From positions 1 through 21,773 of the forward strand of contig CAZDME010000017.1 in assembly GCA_964506785.1 (NCBI GenBank): DNA of 21,773 nucleotides. Reading direction: 5' to 3'. Origin of the DNA: CAZDME01 sp964506785 [NCBI: uncultured bacterium]. GTDB lineage: Bacteria > CAZDME01 > JAYEMH01. The position numbers and the translations under genes were made by a program. Below are positions 1 to 9,742 of this stretch, one piece after another; position 1 is the first letter of the stretch, and each line of letters starts with the position of its first letter. The notes under the pieces were generated by a model. It searched no databases and was not told the origin of the DNA. It was given only the letters and a program-made list of their open reading frames with translations.

Positions 1-1
1 T

Positions 2-622
2 TTCTCTGATTTAGGCAATTTATCCTTAAACGAGAAATTGATAGAAGACTTAAATTTAATTGAGAAGAAAACTTCCTCTTTCCTTAAGGAGAAAAAAAAG
101 TTCGTGGCTATCGGCGGAGAACATACCATTAGCCTGGGTATTATGAAAGGAATAGAGGAAATTCTGGGCCAGAATTTTCAGGTAGTTATTTTTGATGCTC
201 ATTCTGATTTTAGAGATAATTGGGAAGGAGAAAAGGTGAATCATGCGACTGTCGTCCGCCGCCTTCAAGAGATAAACGATAAATTGAGGGTTGTCGGAAC
301 GCGCTCTTTTTATGGTCAAGAGGATTATTCTCAAAAAATTTATGTCACTTTGCAAGAGGCCAAGAAATGGCTAAGACGGGAGCTGCCGGTTTACCTGAGT
401 TTAGATATGGATGTTTTGGATGCTTCTTTTGCCCCGGGGGTGGGAAATCCTGAACCGGATGGGTTAAGTTATGCTCAAGTGGCAGGTTTTATTCATTTTT
501 TAAAGGATTTTTCTATTTTAGGAATGGATCTGGTGGAGGTAAATCCGGCCTTTGACCCGTCCGGGATTACTTCAATTACTGCGGCCAAGATGATTATAGA
601 AGCTTTAATTGCTATGCGGTGA
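2..622 (+). CDS. speB: agmatinase / ureohydrolase, 5' end cut by the window
   Basis: Binuclear-manganese hydrolase of the arginase/agmatinase family, probably converting agmatine to putrescine and urea in the cytoplasm. The frame is open from base 2, so the true start lies upstream; a TTG at 38 is not the start because family-like sequence (SDLGNL) precedes it. About 90 N-terminal residues are missing. Metal-binding signatures are present in order: GGEHT, DAHSDFR, the following NHAT, and SLDMDVLD. The C-terminal GMDLVEVNPAFDPSGITS stretch is typical of agmatinases. One oddity is DVLDAS, where the family usually has DP after the second metal Asp pair; the metal Asp residues themselves are intact. 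Other family members (formiminoglutamase, guanidinobutyrase) cannot be excluded without the N-terminus. The gene ends at a strong hairpin shared with the convergent gene. Confidence 0.9.
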   Translation, partial: FSDLGNLSLNEKLIEDLNLIEKKTSSFLKEKKKFVAIGGEHTISLGIMKGIEEILGQNFQVVIFDAHSDFRDNWEGEKVNHATVVRRLQEINDKLRVVGTRSFYGQEDYSQKIYVTLQEAKKWLRRELPVYLSLDMDVLDASFAPGVGNPEPDGLSYAQVAGFIHFLKDFSILGMDLVEVNPAFDPSGITSITAAKMIIEALIAMR

Positions 623-646
623 AACAGTCTCTGCCGGATTAGTAAA

Positions 647-675
647 AAAACCTCTACTTAGACAGTAGAGGTTTT
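647..675. terminator. bidirectional Rho-independent terminator
   Basis: Perfect stem CCTCTAC (651-657) / GTAGAGG (665-671) with a 7-nt loop, extended by AAAA on the left and TTTT on the right. It can therefore end the agmatinase transcript on + and the lipoprotein transcript on -. It lies between the two convergent stop codons. Confidence 0.88.
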
Positions 676-700
676 AAAATTGGAATTTTTTAGCTATAAA

Positions 701-1054
701 TTATTTCTTTTGTTTTACCTCTTCAGCGTCAAAGTAATCTACTAAGACATTTCCTTCGAAAATCAGGTGCTTCGTCCGGGAAAGATACATATAGTCAATA
801 GGGACATTAGGATATCTTCCCCAGTATATCCACTCTTCTTTTTCAGTTCCCCATTTACCGGATGGAAGCTTATTGATAATATCTGCCTCGCCCCAACCGG
901 CTTTAACCTTTTCTTTATGCATGCCTACCTTAAGCAACGGCTTGGTATCCCAAGGGTTAGTTAAAGTTCGGCGGAGATTCGGTCCCTTAAAATCACTGCA
1001 GCCGAATAATATCAGAATAATTCCTATTGAGGTTAGATAATAAAGTTTTTTCAT
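701..1054 (-). CDS. small BamE/SmpA-like lipoprotein
   Basis: A 117-residue predicted lipoprotein. The ATG at 1054 is chosen over one 11 codons upstream because it opens a clean signal peptide (MKKLYYL, hydrophobic core, LFGC) with Cys19 as the lipid-modified residue, and it is preceded by AGGGGAG. The mature part has the pattern V-G-M-x(4)-V-x(3)-W-G-x-A followed by a W-x-Y strand and a LIFEGNVLVDY strand. This resembles the BamE/SmpA beta-alpha fold of outer-membrane assembly lipoproteins, but similarity is short and function is inferred. It lies 86 nt downstream of the GNAT gene on the same strand and may be cotranscribed with it. Confidence 0.75.
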   Translation of the reverse strand: MKKLYYLTSIGIILILFGCSDFKGPNLRRTLTNPWDTKPLLKVGMHKEKVKAGWGEADIINKLPSGKWGTEKEEWIYWGRYPNVPIDYMYLSRTKHLIFEGNVLVDYFDAEEVKQKK

Positions 1055-1140
1055 TTTTTCTCTCCCCTGAAAAATGCAGATAACCAATCTGTATGTTAAA
1101 TTCGCCCTCTTGATTCTTATCTGCCAGCAGGCAGGCTTAT

Positions 1141-1596
1141 TTATAAAGAAAAGGAATAACGGAGGATAGCTAAATTATCTATAACCGCTGCTTCCTTTTC
1201 TTTGAACCCCTGTTTAGCGCAGAGGCGAAGAGCGGCAATCATTTTCTCGTTTCCCTGAAAAATAATCTGTTTATAGCCGTGTTTTTTGCAAAAATTAATG
1301 GCGCTATCAACCAGAGATTTTCCGTATCCTTTTTTACGGCATTGCGGGTCGACAAAAAGCCGGCGGAGAAAAGCGGTGTTTTCATCTTCCTCTTTGACGG
1401 CTACTGTCCCGGCAATTTTCCCGCCATTTTCTAAGATTAAAAAGGTTTCCCTCTTTCCCCCGTAGCATTTAGAGATGCTATCCAGGTCGTCGATGGAATA
1501 CATTTTGATTAATTCCGGGAATTCCTTGGTAATAATTGACGAAATAAGAGCTTTTACCCCGGGGGCATCTTTAGATTCAAATTTGCGTATTTTCAT
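1141..1596 (-). CDS. GNAT-family N-acetyltransferase
   Basis: A 151-residue single-domain GNAT protein that transfers an acetyl group from acetyl-CoA to an unidentified amine. The acetyl-CoA pyrophosphate loop is R87-K-K-G-Y-G92 in CRKKGYGKSL, after the beta4 strand AFLRRLFVDP. The C-terminal part (MIAALRLCAKQGFKEKEA) is the usual GNAT motif B region. The length is normal for a standalone domain. ATG at 1596 has a GAGGTTGAG sequence upstream, and a plausible promoter lies at 1618-1646. Substrate cannot be told from sequence. Confidence 0.88.
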   Translation of the reverse strand: MKIRKFESKDAPGVKALISSIITKEFPELIKMYSIDDLDSISKCYGGKRETFLILENGGKIAGTVAVKEEDENTAFLRRLFVDPQCRKKGYGKSLVDSAINFCKKHGYKQIIFQGNEKMIAALRLCAKQGFKEKEAAVIDNLAILRYSFSL

Positions 1597-1617
1597 TTTT
1601 CTCTCAACCTCGGCAAA

Positions 1618-1646
1618 ATCTTATCAGAAAAAAGGATGTTTGTAAA
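1618..1646 (-). promoter_or_regulatory. sigma70-type promoter for the GNAT gene
   Basis: On the minus strand TTTACA (1646-1641), 17-nt spacer, TAAGAT (1623-1618). The predicted start is near 1611, giving a leader of about 15 nt. Confidence 0.5.
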
Positions 1647-1655
1647 GGGATTTCT

Positions 1656-1702
1656 AAAAAAGCCTAGAATTTTTTAACTTCCTAAAATTATATGATTCTA
1701 GG
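1656..1702 (-). terminator. Rho-independent terminator of the symporter/GT-C operon
   Basis: On the minus strand CCTAGAAT (1702-1695) and ATTCTAGG (1670-1663) form an 8-bp stem with a 24-nt loop, followed by C and six T residues (1661-1656). It lies 40 nt after the stop of the TPR/GT-C gene. Confidence 0.65.
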
Positions 1703-1742
1703 TGATACTCTCCATTTTTTAAAAATAGCTCATTTAAGCATT

Positions 1743-3581
1743 TCAATTTAAAATTTCTCTTCTTACCCTTTTTAATTTTTTTTCGCCTTGTTCACCCCAG
1801 TATTTAAATTCTTGGTTTCCCGGGGAAAGACGGCCCAATTTTTTATAGATAGATATTACCTCTTGCCATTTCCCCTCTTTCCAGAAAATTGCCCCGAGGT
1901 TTTTCAAAGCCTCAATATTATCCGGATTTTTAAGAAGGGCAAGTTTAAACATTTCTTCGGCTTTCTCATCCAATCCTTTATTTTTTAAGGTCAGGCCCAG
2001 ATTGTTGTAATAATAACTGGTCTGTGTTGAATCCGGGTCAAGTTCTATGGCCTTTTCCAAGTATTTTTTAGAAAGTTCATATTTTTTTTCTTTGCCAAAG
2101 AGTATTCCTAAATGCCCATAGGAGGGGCCAAAAGCCGGGTTTAGGCGGGCAGCTTCTTCGAAATAATATTTGGCTTTTTCCATTTCGTTCTTGTGGTAAC
2201 AGGCTAATCCTAAATAGTCTAAAATTTTATATTTTTTCTTGCTTCTCGGCAGCATTTTTTTCAAAAGGGGGATGGCTTTATCAGGCCTGCCCGCATTTAA
2301 ATAAGCAAAAGCTAAATTTTCTATAATCCTTGATGAATGGGGAGCCCGGGTGCGGGTTTCTTCCCAGAGGGTAATTTCGTTTCGCCAGCAAGCATTTCTA
2401 TTGATGGTTAAAGGTATGAAATTTATAATGAGTAAGCTTACCAGAAGCCATAAAATTAGCTTTCTTGAGCTTAAAATTGCGGCGGATTTATTAATGAGCA
2501 GGGCAAGCGTTAGAAATATTCCTAAAGAGGGAAGATAGAGAAACCTTTCCGCCATAAACTGCATTGTCGGAATGATGTTGGCGACGGGAATTAAGGTTAC
2601 AAAGAAAAAAGAAAGGGCAAAGAAAATTAGCCGATTTTTTCTCCAGGAAAAAACTAAACTGCAAATAACCACTAGATAAAAGAAAAGAGAAAGAATTACT
2701 TCTGGCTCGGTAATTGAATGAGAAATTTTTATCCCCGAATAGTCGGCAATAAGGTTTAAAGGAAAGATGATAATTTTTAAATAAGCGGGAAAAACCCGGA
2801 GCATAGTAAGGAAGGTATAATAAGCCGAGCCTCCCAGATAAGCGCTTTGGCTGGTTCGTCCGATAACCAAATGCCGGGTGAGTAAAAAAGCCGAAGTTAT
2901 AAGGAATAGGTTGAAAAATAAGAATTTATCCCGGCCTACAATTCCCCTGCCGGATTTTTCCCCGTCGCCATCCTTTTTTTTGCCCAGGCCTATTTTGTAA
3001 AGGATAAGGATGAAGGGGAAAGTAATGGCCATGATTTTGGAAAGGAGAGCCAGAAAATAAGAAAGGTATATAAGGATTGATTCCCAGATGGAATCTTCTT
3101 TTTCTTCCCTTTTTAAAAACGCCAAAAACCCTAAAAGAAAAAATAGAACAAAAAGAAGGTCAGCCCGTCCTTTGACCCAGGAAACAGATTCGGTTTGGGC
3201 CGGGTGGAGGCTGAAAATCAAGGCGGTAATAAAACCCAGATTTTTCTTGCCGCTAAGTTTAGAAATTAAAAAGTAAACCAGGAGGACATTTAAAATGTGC
3301 AGGATGATATTGGTCAGGTGGAAACCAAAAGGATTTAATCCCCAGAGTTTATATTCTAAGGCAAAGATAACTGTGCGCAGGGGCCTAAAGATAAAATAAT
3401 CCGGTCTGGCCGCGTAGGTTTTAGCCGAGTAGAAATATTGGGGCAGGAAATTCAAATTTTTTATATAGTTATTGTGGACGATAAAAAAAATATCATCCCA
3501 GACAAAATCATTTTTAAGGCTGTTGGCAAAGGTGAAAAAGGTGAGGGAAATTAGAATGAGGATAATGAAACGGCGGTTCAT
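1743..3581 (-). CDS. GT-C membrane glycosyltransferase with C-terminal TPR repeats (TMTC-like)
   Basis: A 612-residue polytopic membrane protein with the architecture of bacterial TMTC/PMT-like proteins. An N-terminal helix is followed by an acidic loop FVWDD (D29, D30), the place of the catalytic acid in GT-C enzymes. Next come the family-typical segments GFHLTNIILHILN and HPAQTESVSWVKGRADLL, then about ten further helices to roughly residue 390. Residues 414-600 hold about five TPR units, with recognisable N-L-A-F-A-Y, Y-L-G-L-A-C-Y, G-H-L-G-I-L and N-L-G-L-T-L helices. TPRs probably bind protein partners or the acceptor. A lipid-linked sugar donor is expected from the family; donor and acceptor are unknown. 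Its ATG overlaps the stop of the 41-residue gene (ATGA), and only a weak AGG precedes it, so it likely depends on translational coupling. Confidence 0.82.
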   Translation of the reverse strand: MNRRFIILILISLTFFTFANSLKNDFVWDDIFFIVHNNYIKNLNFLPQYFYSAKTYAARPDYFIFRPLRTVIFALEYKLWGLNPFGFHLTNIILHILNVLLVYFLISKLSGKKNLGFITALIFSLHPAQTESVSWVKGRADLLFVLFFLLGFLAFLKREEKEDSIWESILIYLSYFLALLSKIMAITFPFILILYKIGLGKKKDGDGEKSGRGIVGRDKFLFFNLFLITSAFLLTRHLVIGRTSQSAYLGGSAYYTFLTMLRVFPAYLKIIIFPLNLIADYSGIKISHSITEPEVILSLFFYLVVICSLVFSWRKNRLIFFALSFFFVTLIPVANIIPTMQFMAERFLYLPSLGIFLTLALLINKSAAILSSRKLILWLLVSLLIINFIPLTINRNACWRNEITLWEETRTRAPHSSRIIENLAFAYLNAGRPDKAIPLLKKMLPRSKKKYKILDYLGLACYHKNEMEKAKYYFEEAARLNPAFGPSYGHLGILFGKEKKYELSKKYLEKAIELDPDSTQTSYYYNNLGLTLKNKGLDEKAEEMFKLALLKNPDNIEALKNLGAIFWKEGKWQEVISIYKKLGRLSPGNQEFKYWGEQGEKKLKRVRREILN

Positions 3582-3703
3582 TTTGGCCTGGTCCGCTTTT
3601 CTTCCCGGAGATTAAGAGTAAAAGTTTTCCAGAAGCAAAAAACGATCAAGCTGAAGAGTATTACCCAGGAAATAATTAAAAAAATCCAGCCGCTTAGAAG
3701 CAT
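3578..3703 (-). CDS. MetS-like small subunit of an NSS transporter (41 aa)
   Basis: A 41-codon ORF too short for ordinary gene calling, lying between the symporter and the GT-C gene. It starts MLLSGWIFLIISWVILFSLI, forms one transmembrane helix (about residues 5-28) and ends in a charged tail (NLREEKRTRPK). Length, single helix and position directly downstream of an NSS symporter match the MetS-type small subunit known from the MetP/MetS methionine-alanine importer. I infer that it associates with the symporter in the inner membrane. The stop TGA (3580-3578) overlaps the ATG of the next gene (3581-3579). A poor GGGGT lies upstream. It could instead be an unrelated one-helix peptide, but the context makes the MetS role likely. 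Confidence 0.72.
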   Translation of the reverse strand: MLLSGWIFLIISWVILFSLIVFCFWKTFTLNLREEKRTRPK

Positions 3704-3727
3704 TTTTTTTTACCCCGATAGAAATAA

Positions 3728-3754
3728 CCCAGCTTTTCCCATAAACGGGCTGGG
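3728..3754 (-). other. intercistronic hairpin between symporter and small subunit
   Basis: CCCAGC (3728-3733) pairs with GCTGGG (3749-3754), with a possible inner CCC/GGG pairing. On the minus strand it follows the symporter stop and is not followed by a good T-run. It may act as a partial attenuator or mRNA-stabilising stem; this is inference. Confidence 0.35.
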
Positions 3755-3764
3755 GGGTCTGTAT

Positions 3765-5354
3765 TTAAAGCGAATTTCTAAGGGGGGCCTCCGTAAGTTT
3801 CCGCCGTCGCCAGGCGATTTTCAATAAAACGGCCAATCCGATAAATAGGACAAGAAGCATTAGTCTGGTCCCTAAAATATATGGCCGGTTAGCCGGGCTG
3901 ATATTTTGCATTAAAATTACCGGAAGGCCGTCTTTGACCAGCCAGAACCCCAAAATGGAAAACAGAAAGAGAGGAGTGATATATTTAATTATAAACTTAT
4001 ACACCCGGGGGATACGGATATCAGCCCCGGCATGAATTTCTTCCCAGGCCTTATCGATGCCGAATACCCAGGTAAAAAGAATGGTTTCAATAGTGGCAAA
4101 TAAAACCAGGCAAAAAGTTCCCCCCCAGAAATCCAGTTCATCAACTACTCCTTGTCCGAGAAAAAATATGGCCGGCTGGCAAAGGATAAAGGCAGCCAGT
4201 CCTAAAATCCGGACAGCCTTTTTTCTGTCAATATTGAACTCATCTTCAAGAAAGGCAACGGCTGGCTGGGCTAAGGAAACTGAAGAGGTAAGGCCGGCTA
4301 AAAAAAGCAAAATAAACCATAATGCCGACCAGAGAAAACTCAAGGGTATCTGTTTGAAAATTAAAGGCATGGTGACAAATCCTAAATTAAAGGCGCCGCT
4401 TTTAGCCACTGTTTCGATACCGACTGGCCCAAAAAAGATGAAAGCAGCCGGGATAACGATACTGGCGCCGATAATCACTTCGGCAAATTCGTTAATGCTT
4501 ACCGCTGTCAATCCGGAAAGGGCGACGTCATCTCCCCGGGAAAGATAGCTGGCATAGGTTAAAATGACCCCGATTCCGACACTCAGGGTAAAAAAGATTT
4601 GACCGGCGGCGGCCAGCCAAACCTTGGGGTTGGTTAAAACAGAGAAATCGGGGTTCCAGAGAAACCCCAGGCCATTTTTGACATTCCAGCTTGGCCTGGA
4701 CAGGTCAGGCGCGCCTAAGGTTAAAACCCGGATAGCAATGACGACAGCAAAAATTAACAAAATGGGCATGGCAATCTTGGAAAGACGTTCGATGCCTCCG
4801 GATATTCCCCGATAGATAACGGCCATATTAAGAAAAAAGGTAATCGAGAAGAACAAATAGGCCCAGCCGAGGCCGTGGAAGAATTGGTTATTTTCTAATC
4901 CTTGGTATCCCGCCAGAAAGGAACTAATTGCCGTTTGATCCTGGGCCTGGGCAAATTTCCCGGTCAGGGAAAAAACACTATAACCAAGAATCCATGATTC
5001 AATATAGGTATAATAGATTAAAATAACCAGCGGTCCAAATATGCCGATGAGGCCGAAATACTTTATGAAGCGATTGTTCCAGATGGAATGGAAAATTCCC
5101 GGGGCGGTGCCGTGCCCATACATTCCGCCAAACCGGCCTACCGTCCATTCAATCCACATCAAAGGGATGCCCAAGAAAATCAAGGCAGTGAAATATGGAA
5201 TCATAAAGGCGCCTCCGCCGTTTTGGGCGGCTTGGACCGGAAAGCGCAAAAAATTTCCCAGGCCGATGGCACTTCCGGCGACGGCTAATATAATGCCTAC
5301 TTTTGACCCCCACTTTTCCCGTGGTTTTTTAGAATGACGGATTTTTTTAAACAT
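3765..5354 (-). CDS. sodium-dependent symporter of the neurotransmitter:sodium family (NSS/SNF)
   Basis: A polytopic inner-membrane transporter of about 530 residues that imports amino acids or related amines with Na+. TM1 contains the unwound substrate/sodium site GSAIGLGNFLRFP preceded by WGSKVGIILA, and NGGGAFMIPY follows, all hallmark NSS sequence. About twelve helices are visible, and later segments such as SVGIGVILTYASY and LTSSVSLAQP match TM6 and TM8 of the family. An ATG three codons upstream (5363) is possible, but the predicted transcription start (about 5358) lies downstream of it, so 5354 is preferred. A GGAGG sits only 2 nt before this ATG. The MetS-like subunit and TPR/GT-C gene follow on the same strand. 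The exact substrate is not determinable. Confidence 0.9.
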   Translation of the reverse strand: MFKKIRHSKKPREKWGSKVGIILAVAGSAIGLGNFLRFPVQAAQNGGGAFMIPYFTALIFLGIPLMWIEWTVGRFGGMYGHGTAPGIFHSIWNNRFIKYFGLIGIFGPLVILIYYTYIESWILGYSVFSLTGKFAQAQDQTAISSFLAGYQGLENNQFFHGLGWAYLFFSITFFLNMAVIYRGISGGIERLSKIAMPILLIFAVVIAIRVLTLGAPDLSRPSWNVKNGLGFLWNPDFSVLTNPKVWLAAAGQIFFTLSVGIGVILTYASYLSRGDDVALSGLTAVSINEFAEVIIGASIVIPAAFIFFGPVGIETVAKSGAFNLGFVTMPLIFKQIPLSFLWSALWFILLFLAGLTSSVSLAQPAVAFLEDEFNIDRKKAVRILGLAAFILCQPAIFFLGQGVVDELDFWGGTFCLVLFATIETILFTWVFGIDKAWEEIHAGADIRIPRVYKFIIKYITPLFLFSILGFWLVKDGLPVILMQNISPANRPYILGTRLMLLVLFIGLAVLLKIAWRRRKLTEAPLRNSL

Positions 5355-5364
5355 AACCTCCATA

Positions 5365-5393
5365 AGTATAAAATAAATAGAGGGTTTTGTCTA
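5365..5393 (-). promoter_or_regulatory. sigma70-type promoter of the symporter operon
   Basis: Minus strand TAGACA (5393-5388), 17-nt spacer, TATACT (5370-5365). Five of six bases match consensus in each box. The predicted start near 5358 is about 4 nt before the ATG at 5354, so the transcript would be nearly leaderless. Confidence 0.6.
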
Positions 5394-5532
5394 TCGAAAA
5401 TCTGAAAAGGCAAGTTTCGAGCAGTCCTCGCTTTACAAATGAATTAGGCGACCTCATTTATGAACCAACGGCCTTTTTGAAATTTATTTTGGCTAACATT
5501 TAAATCGAAGTGGTTTGCAGCCGAATTAATAA

Positions 5533-5561
5533 TTGACAATGTTTTCCTTTCTATATATGAT
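5533..5561 (+). promoter_or_regulatory. sigma70-type promoter of pfkA-ligA
   Basis: TTGACA (5533-5538), 17-nt spacer, TATGAT (5556-5561). The predicted start is near 5568, giving a leader of about 23 nt that contains GGAGG (5578-5582), 8 nt before the ATG. The stretch 5394-5532 between the divergent promoters shows no convincing gene or structure. Confidence 0.75.
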
Positions 5562-5590
5562 GAAAAGAAATTAATCTGGAGGTTAAAACG

Positions 5591-6682
5591 ATGGCAAAAA
5601 TAAAGACTATCGGGATTCTTACCGGTGGCGGGGACTGCCCGGGAATGAATGCGGTTATTCGAGCGGCTGCCAAAACAGCGATTAATGATTACAGCTTAAA
5701 GGTGATTGGCTTTAAGGATGGTTATGAGGGTTTGGTGGAAAAGTATTACCGAGAATTGAAGTTGGCCGATGCTTCGGGTATTCTTACTTTAGGAGGGACT
5801 ATTCTTGGTACTTCTAATCAGGCAAATCCTTTTGCCTATGCAGTAAAAGAGGGGAAAAAGATAGTTTATCGGGACCTTTCTCAAAAGGCCCTGGATAATT
5901 TAAGGGATTTAGGCATTGAGGCTTTAATCTGTATTGGCGGGGATGGCACCTTAACCAGTGCCCGGGATTTATTCCGCCGGGGAGTAAAAGTTGTTGGTGT
6001 GCCTAAAACGATTGATAATGACCTTTCGGGCACGGATTTGACTTTTGGTTTTGATTCTGCCCTTTCTACGGCGACCGAAGCCATTGATAAAATCCATACC
6101 ACGGCTATTTCTCATCATCGGGTGATGGTTATTGAGGTAATGGGCCGTTATGCCGGCTGGCTGGCTTTGGAGGCCGGGTTGGCCGGAGGAGGAGACATAA
6201 TTCTTATCCCTGAAATTCCTTATGATATCGGGAAGGTTTGCCAAAGGGTTTTTAAACGGGAAAAACAGGGGAAACGATTTAGCATTGTTGTTGTTGCCGA
6301 AGGCGCTCATCCTAAAGGCGGGAAGGTAGTAGTGAAACGCCGGATTGAAACCAGCCCGGATTCTGTTAGATTAGGCGGAATCGGGAATCAAGTGGCCGGT
6401 GAAATTGAAAAGCGTACTGGCATTGCTACCCGGGTAACCGTTTTAGGACATTTAGTGAGAGGGGGTACCCCGACGGCTTTTGACCGGATTTTAGCCACCC
6501 GCTATGGGTCAGAAGCAGTGCATATGCTGATGAGGGCTAAATTTGGCTGCATGGTAAGTTTAAGAGGGCAGGATTTAGTTTCTGTCTCTTTGGAGGAAGC
6601 CGTAGGGAAACTTCACACCGTTCCAAGTAACTCGCCCTTGATTAAATTGGGTAGGTCCCTGGGTATCTGTATGGGAAATTAA
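5591..6682 (+). CDS. pfkA: 6-phosphofructokinase, ATP-type with mixed active-site signature
   Basis: Phosphorylates fructose 6-phosphate to fructose 1,6-bisphosphate in glycolysis; cytoplasmic. The N-terminal phosphate loop is TGGGDCPGMNAVIR (11-24). The phosphoryl-donor site is GGDGT with G119, the residue that marks ATP enzymes (PPi enzymes have Asp there). The catalytic loop is PKTIDND with D142 as base. K139 replaces the Gly of E. coli-type enzymes and is the residue usual in PPi-dependent enzymes. MGRYAGWLAL, AEGAHPKGG and the GHLVRGGTP sugar-phosphate region follow. Length 363 exceeds the 320 of E. coli PfkA and fits the group with Gly/Lys sites. A good SD lies upstream, and ligA starts on the base after the stop. 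Confidence 0.93.
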   Translation: MAKIKTIGILTGGGDCPGMNAVIRAAAKTAINDYSLKVIGFKDGYEGLVEKYYRELKLADASGILTLGGTILGTSNQANPFAYAVKEGKKIVYRDLSQKALDNLRDLGIEALICIGGDGTLTSARDLFRRGVKVVGVPKTIDNDLSGTDLTFGFDSALSTATEAIDKIHTTAISHHRVMVIEVMGRYAGWLALEAGLAGGGDIILIPEIPYDIGKVCQRVFKREKQGKRFSIVVVAEGAHPKGGKVVVKRRIETSPDSVRLGGIGNQVAGEIEKRTGIATRVTVLGHLVRGGTPTAFDRILATRYGSEAVHMLMRAKFGCMVSLRGQDLVSVSLEEAVGKLHTVPSNSPLIKLGRSLGICMGN

Positions 6683-9410
<2,728 letters not shown>

Positions 9411-9419
9411 AGTTTCTCT

Positions 9420-9448
9420 ATCGTATCTTTTAAAAAGAAAAGTGTCAA
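9420..9448 (-). promoter_or_regulatory. promoter of the DUF72 gene
   Basis: Minus strand TTGACA (9448-9443), 17-nt spacer, TACGAT (9425-9420). The predicted start is about 9413, 3 nt before the ATG. It is back to back with the riboswitch promoter. Confidence 0.55.
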
Positions 9449-9454
9449 GAAATT

Positions 9455-9483
9455 TTGACAAAATATTTTTCTTGTGGTATAAT
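9455..9483 (+). promoter_or_regulatory. consensus promoter of riboswitch RNA 1
   Basis: TTGACA (9455-9460), exactly 17 nt, TATAAT (9478-9483), plus TGG before the -10 (extended -10). This is the best promoter in the window. The predicted start is G9490, the first base of the closing helix of the riboswitch RNA. Confidence 0.88.
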
Positions 9484-9498
9484 TTGTTTGGAGTCGAT

Positions 9499-9580
9499 AA
9501 AGGCAAACCTGTCGAAAGATAGAGGCGCAAAGTTACAGGCCTAAGTTACTGACTGATGGCTACAGCTAACTTGCCCCCGA
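9499..9580 (+). promoter_or_regulatory. GEMM-I (c-di-GMP-I) riboswitch aptamer 1
   Basis: The class I c-di-GMP aptamer is recognised by its conserved order: AAAGGCAAACC, a P2 hairpin CTGTC-GAAA-GATAG with GNRA tetraloop, GGCGCAAAG, CCTAAG, and a 3' side TGGCTACAGC...TTGCC closing P1 with GGCAA. P3 can pair AGTTA with TAACT. The position equivalent to G20 of the Vibrio Vc2 aptamer is G, as in c-di-GMP binders; cGAMP-binding variants have A there. It lies between a consensus promoter and a terminator, upstream of the WecA-type transferase, so it probably controls that surface-glycan gene in response to c-di-GMP. Whether ligand turns expression on or off is not evident. Confidence 0.87.
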
Positions 9581-9686
9581 AGGAAGAGATTGGGGTAAAA
9601 CCAGAAGGTGGCTTAGAACAGGACCAGTAATAGGGCAGCTGGACTGCCGATGGAAGAAGGAAGGTGATTGCAAGCCGCCTACTTTG
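9581..9686 (+). other. second structured domain of riboswitch RNA 1
   Basis: Downstream of the aptamer, AGGTGGCTT (9606-9614) pairs with AAGCCGCCT (9672-9680), nine pairs with one G-U. They enclose a hairpin GGCAG (9634-9638)-CTGGA-CTGCC (9644-9648). CCCC before 9579 and GGGG near 9592 form another possible stem. This is much more structure than a simple terminator needs. The segment around 9634-9652 also resembles a GEMM 3' half, but no matching 5' half is present. I do not recognise a known RNA family. Confidence 0.5.
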
Positions 9687-9701
9687 TCGACTCCTTTTTT
9701 T
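9687..9701 (+). terminator. terminator arm closed by the 5' end of the same RNA
   Basis: TCGACTCC (9687-9694) followed by seven T residues. Its perfect partner GGAGTCGA is at 9490-9497, the predicted 5' end of the transcript, so the terminating helix would be long-range and encircle the whole riboswitch. GTCGAC is also self-complementary, but no better local partner is visible. Confidence 0.55.
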
Positions 9702-9702
9702 A

Positions 9703-9731
9703 TTGACATTTCCCCGCCTTTTTCCTACAAT
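9703..9731 (+). promoter_or_regulatory. second promoter, directly upstream of the WecA-type gene
   Basis: TTGACA (9703-9708), 17-nt spacer, TACAAT (9726-9731). It begins inside the end of the terminator T-run. The predicted start near 9738 is about 5 nt before the ATG at 9743 and downstream of the ATG at 9734. The gene could thus be transcribed independently of the riboswitch. Confidence 0.65.
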
Positions 9732-9742
9732 ACATGTATACT

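Noticed and set aside
38-622. TTG at 38 as the agmatinase start
   Set aside because: The frame is open to base 2 and encodes agmatinase-like sequence before it, so the gene is simply cut by the window edge.
1121-1134. CTGCC-AGCA-GGCAG hairpin as a terminator of the GNAT gene
   Set aside because: The stem is only 5 bp and no T-run follows on the minus strand. It may be part of a dispersed CTGCC-type repeat but is too short to call.
4057-4548. 163-codon plus-strand reading frame inside the symporter gene
   Set aside because: It is antisense to a clear NSS transporter, has no SD and is lysine/serine/threonine-rich in the way of a shadow frame.
9411-9530. Longer DUF72 start at 9530
   Set aside because: It would translate through the DUF72 promoter and into the riboswitch, adding 40 residues unlike the family. 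The canonical N-terminus begins at 9410.
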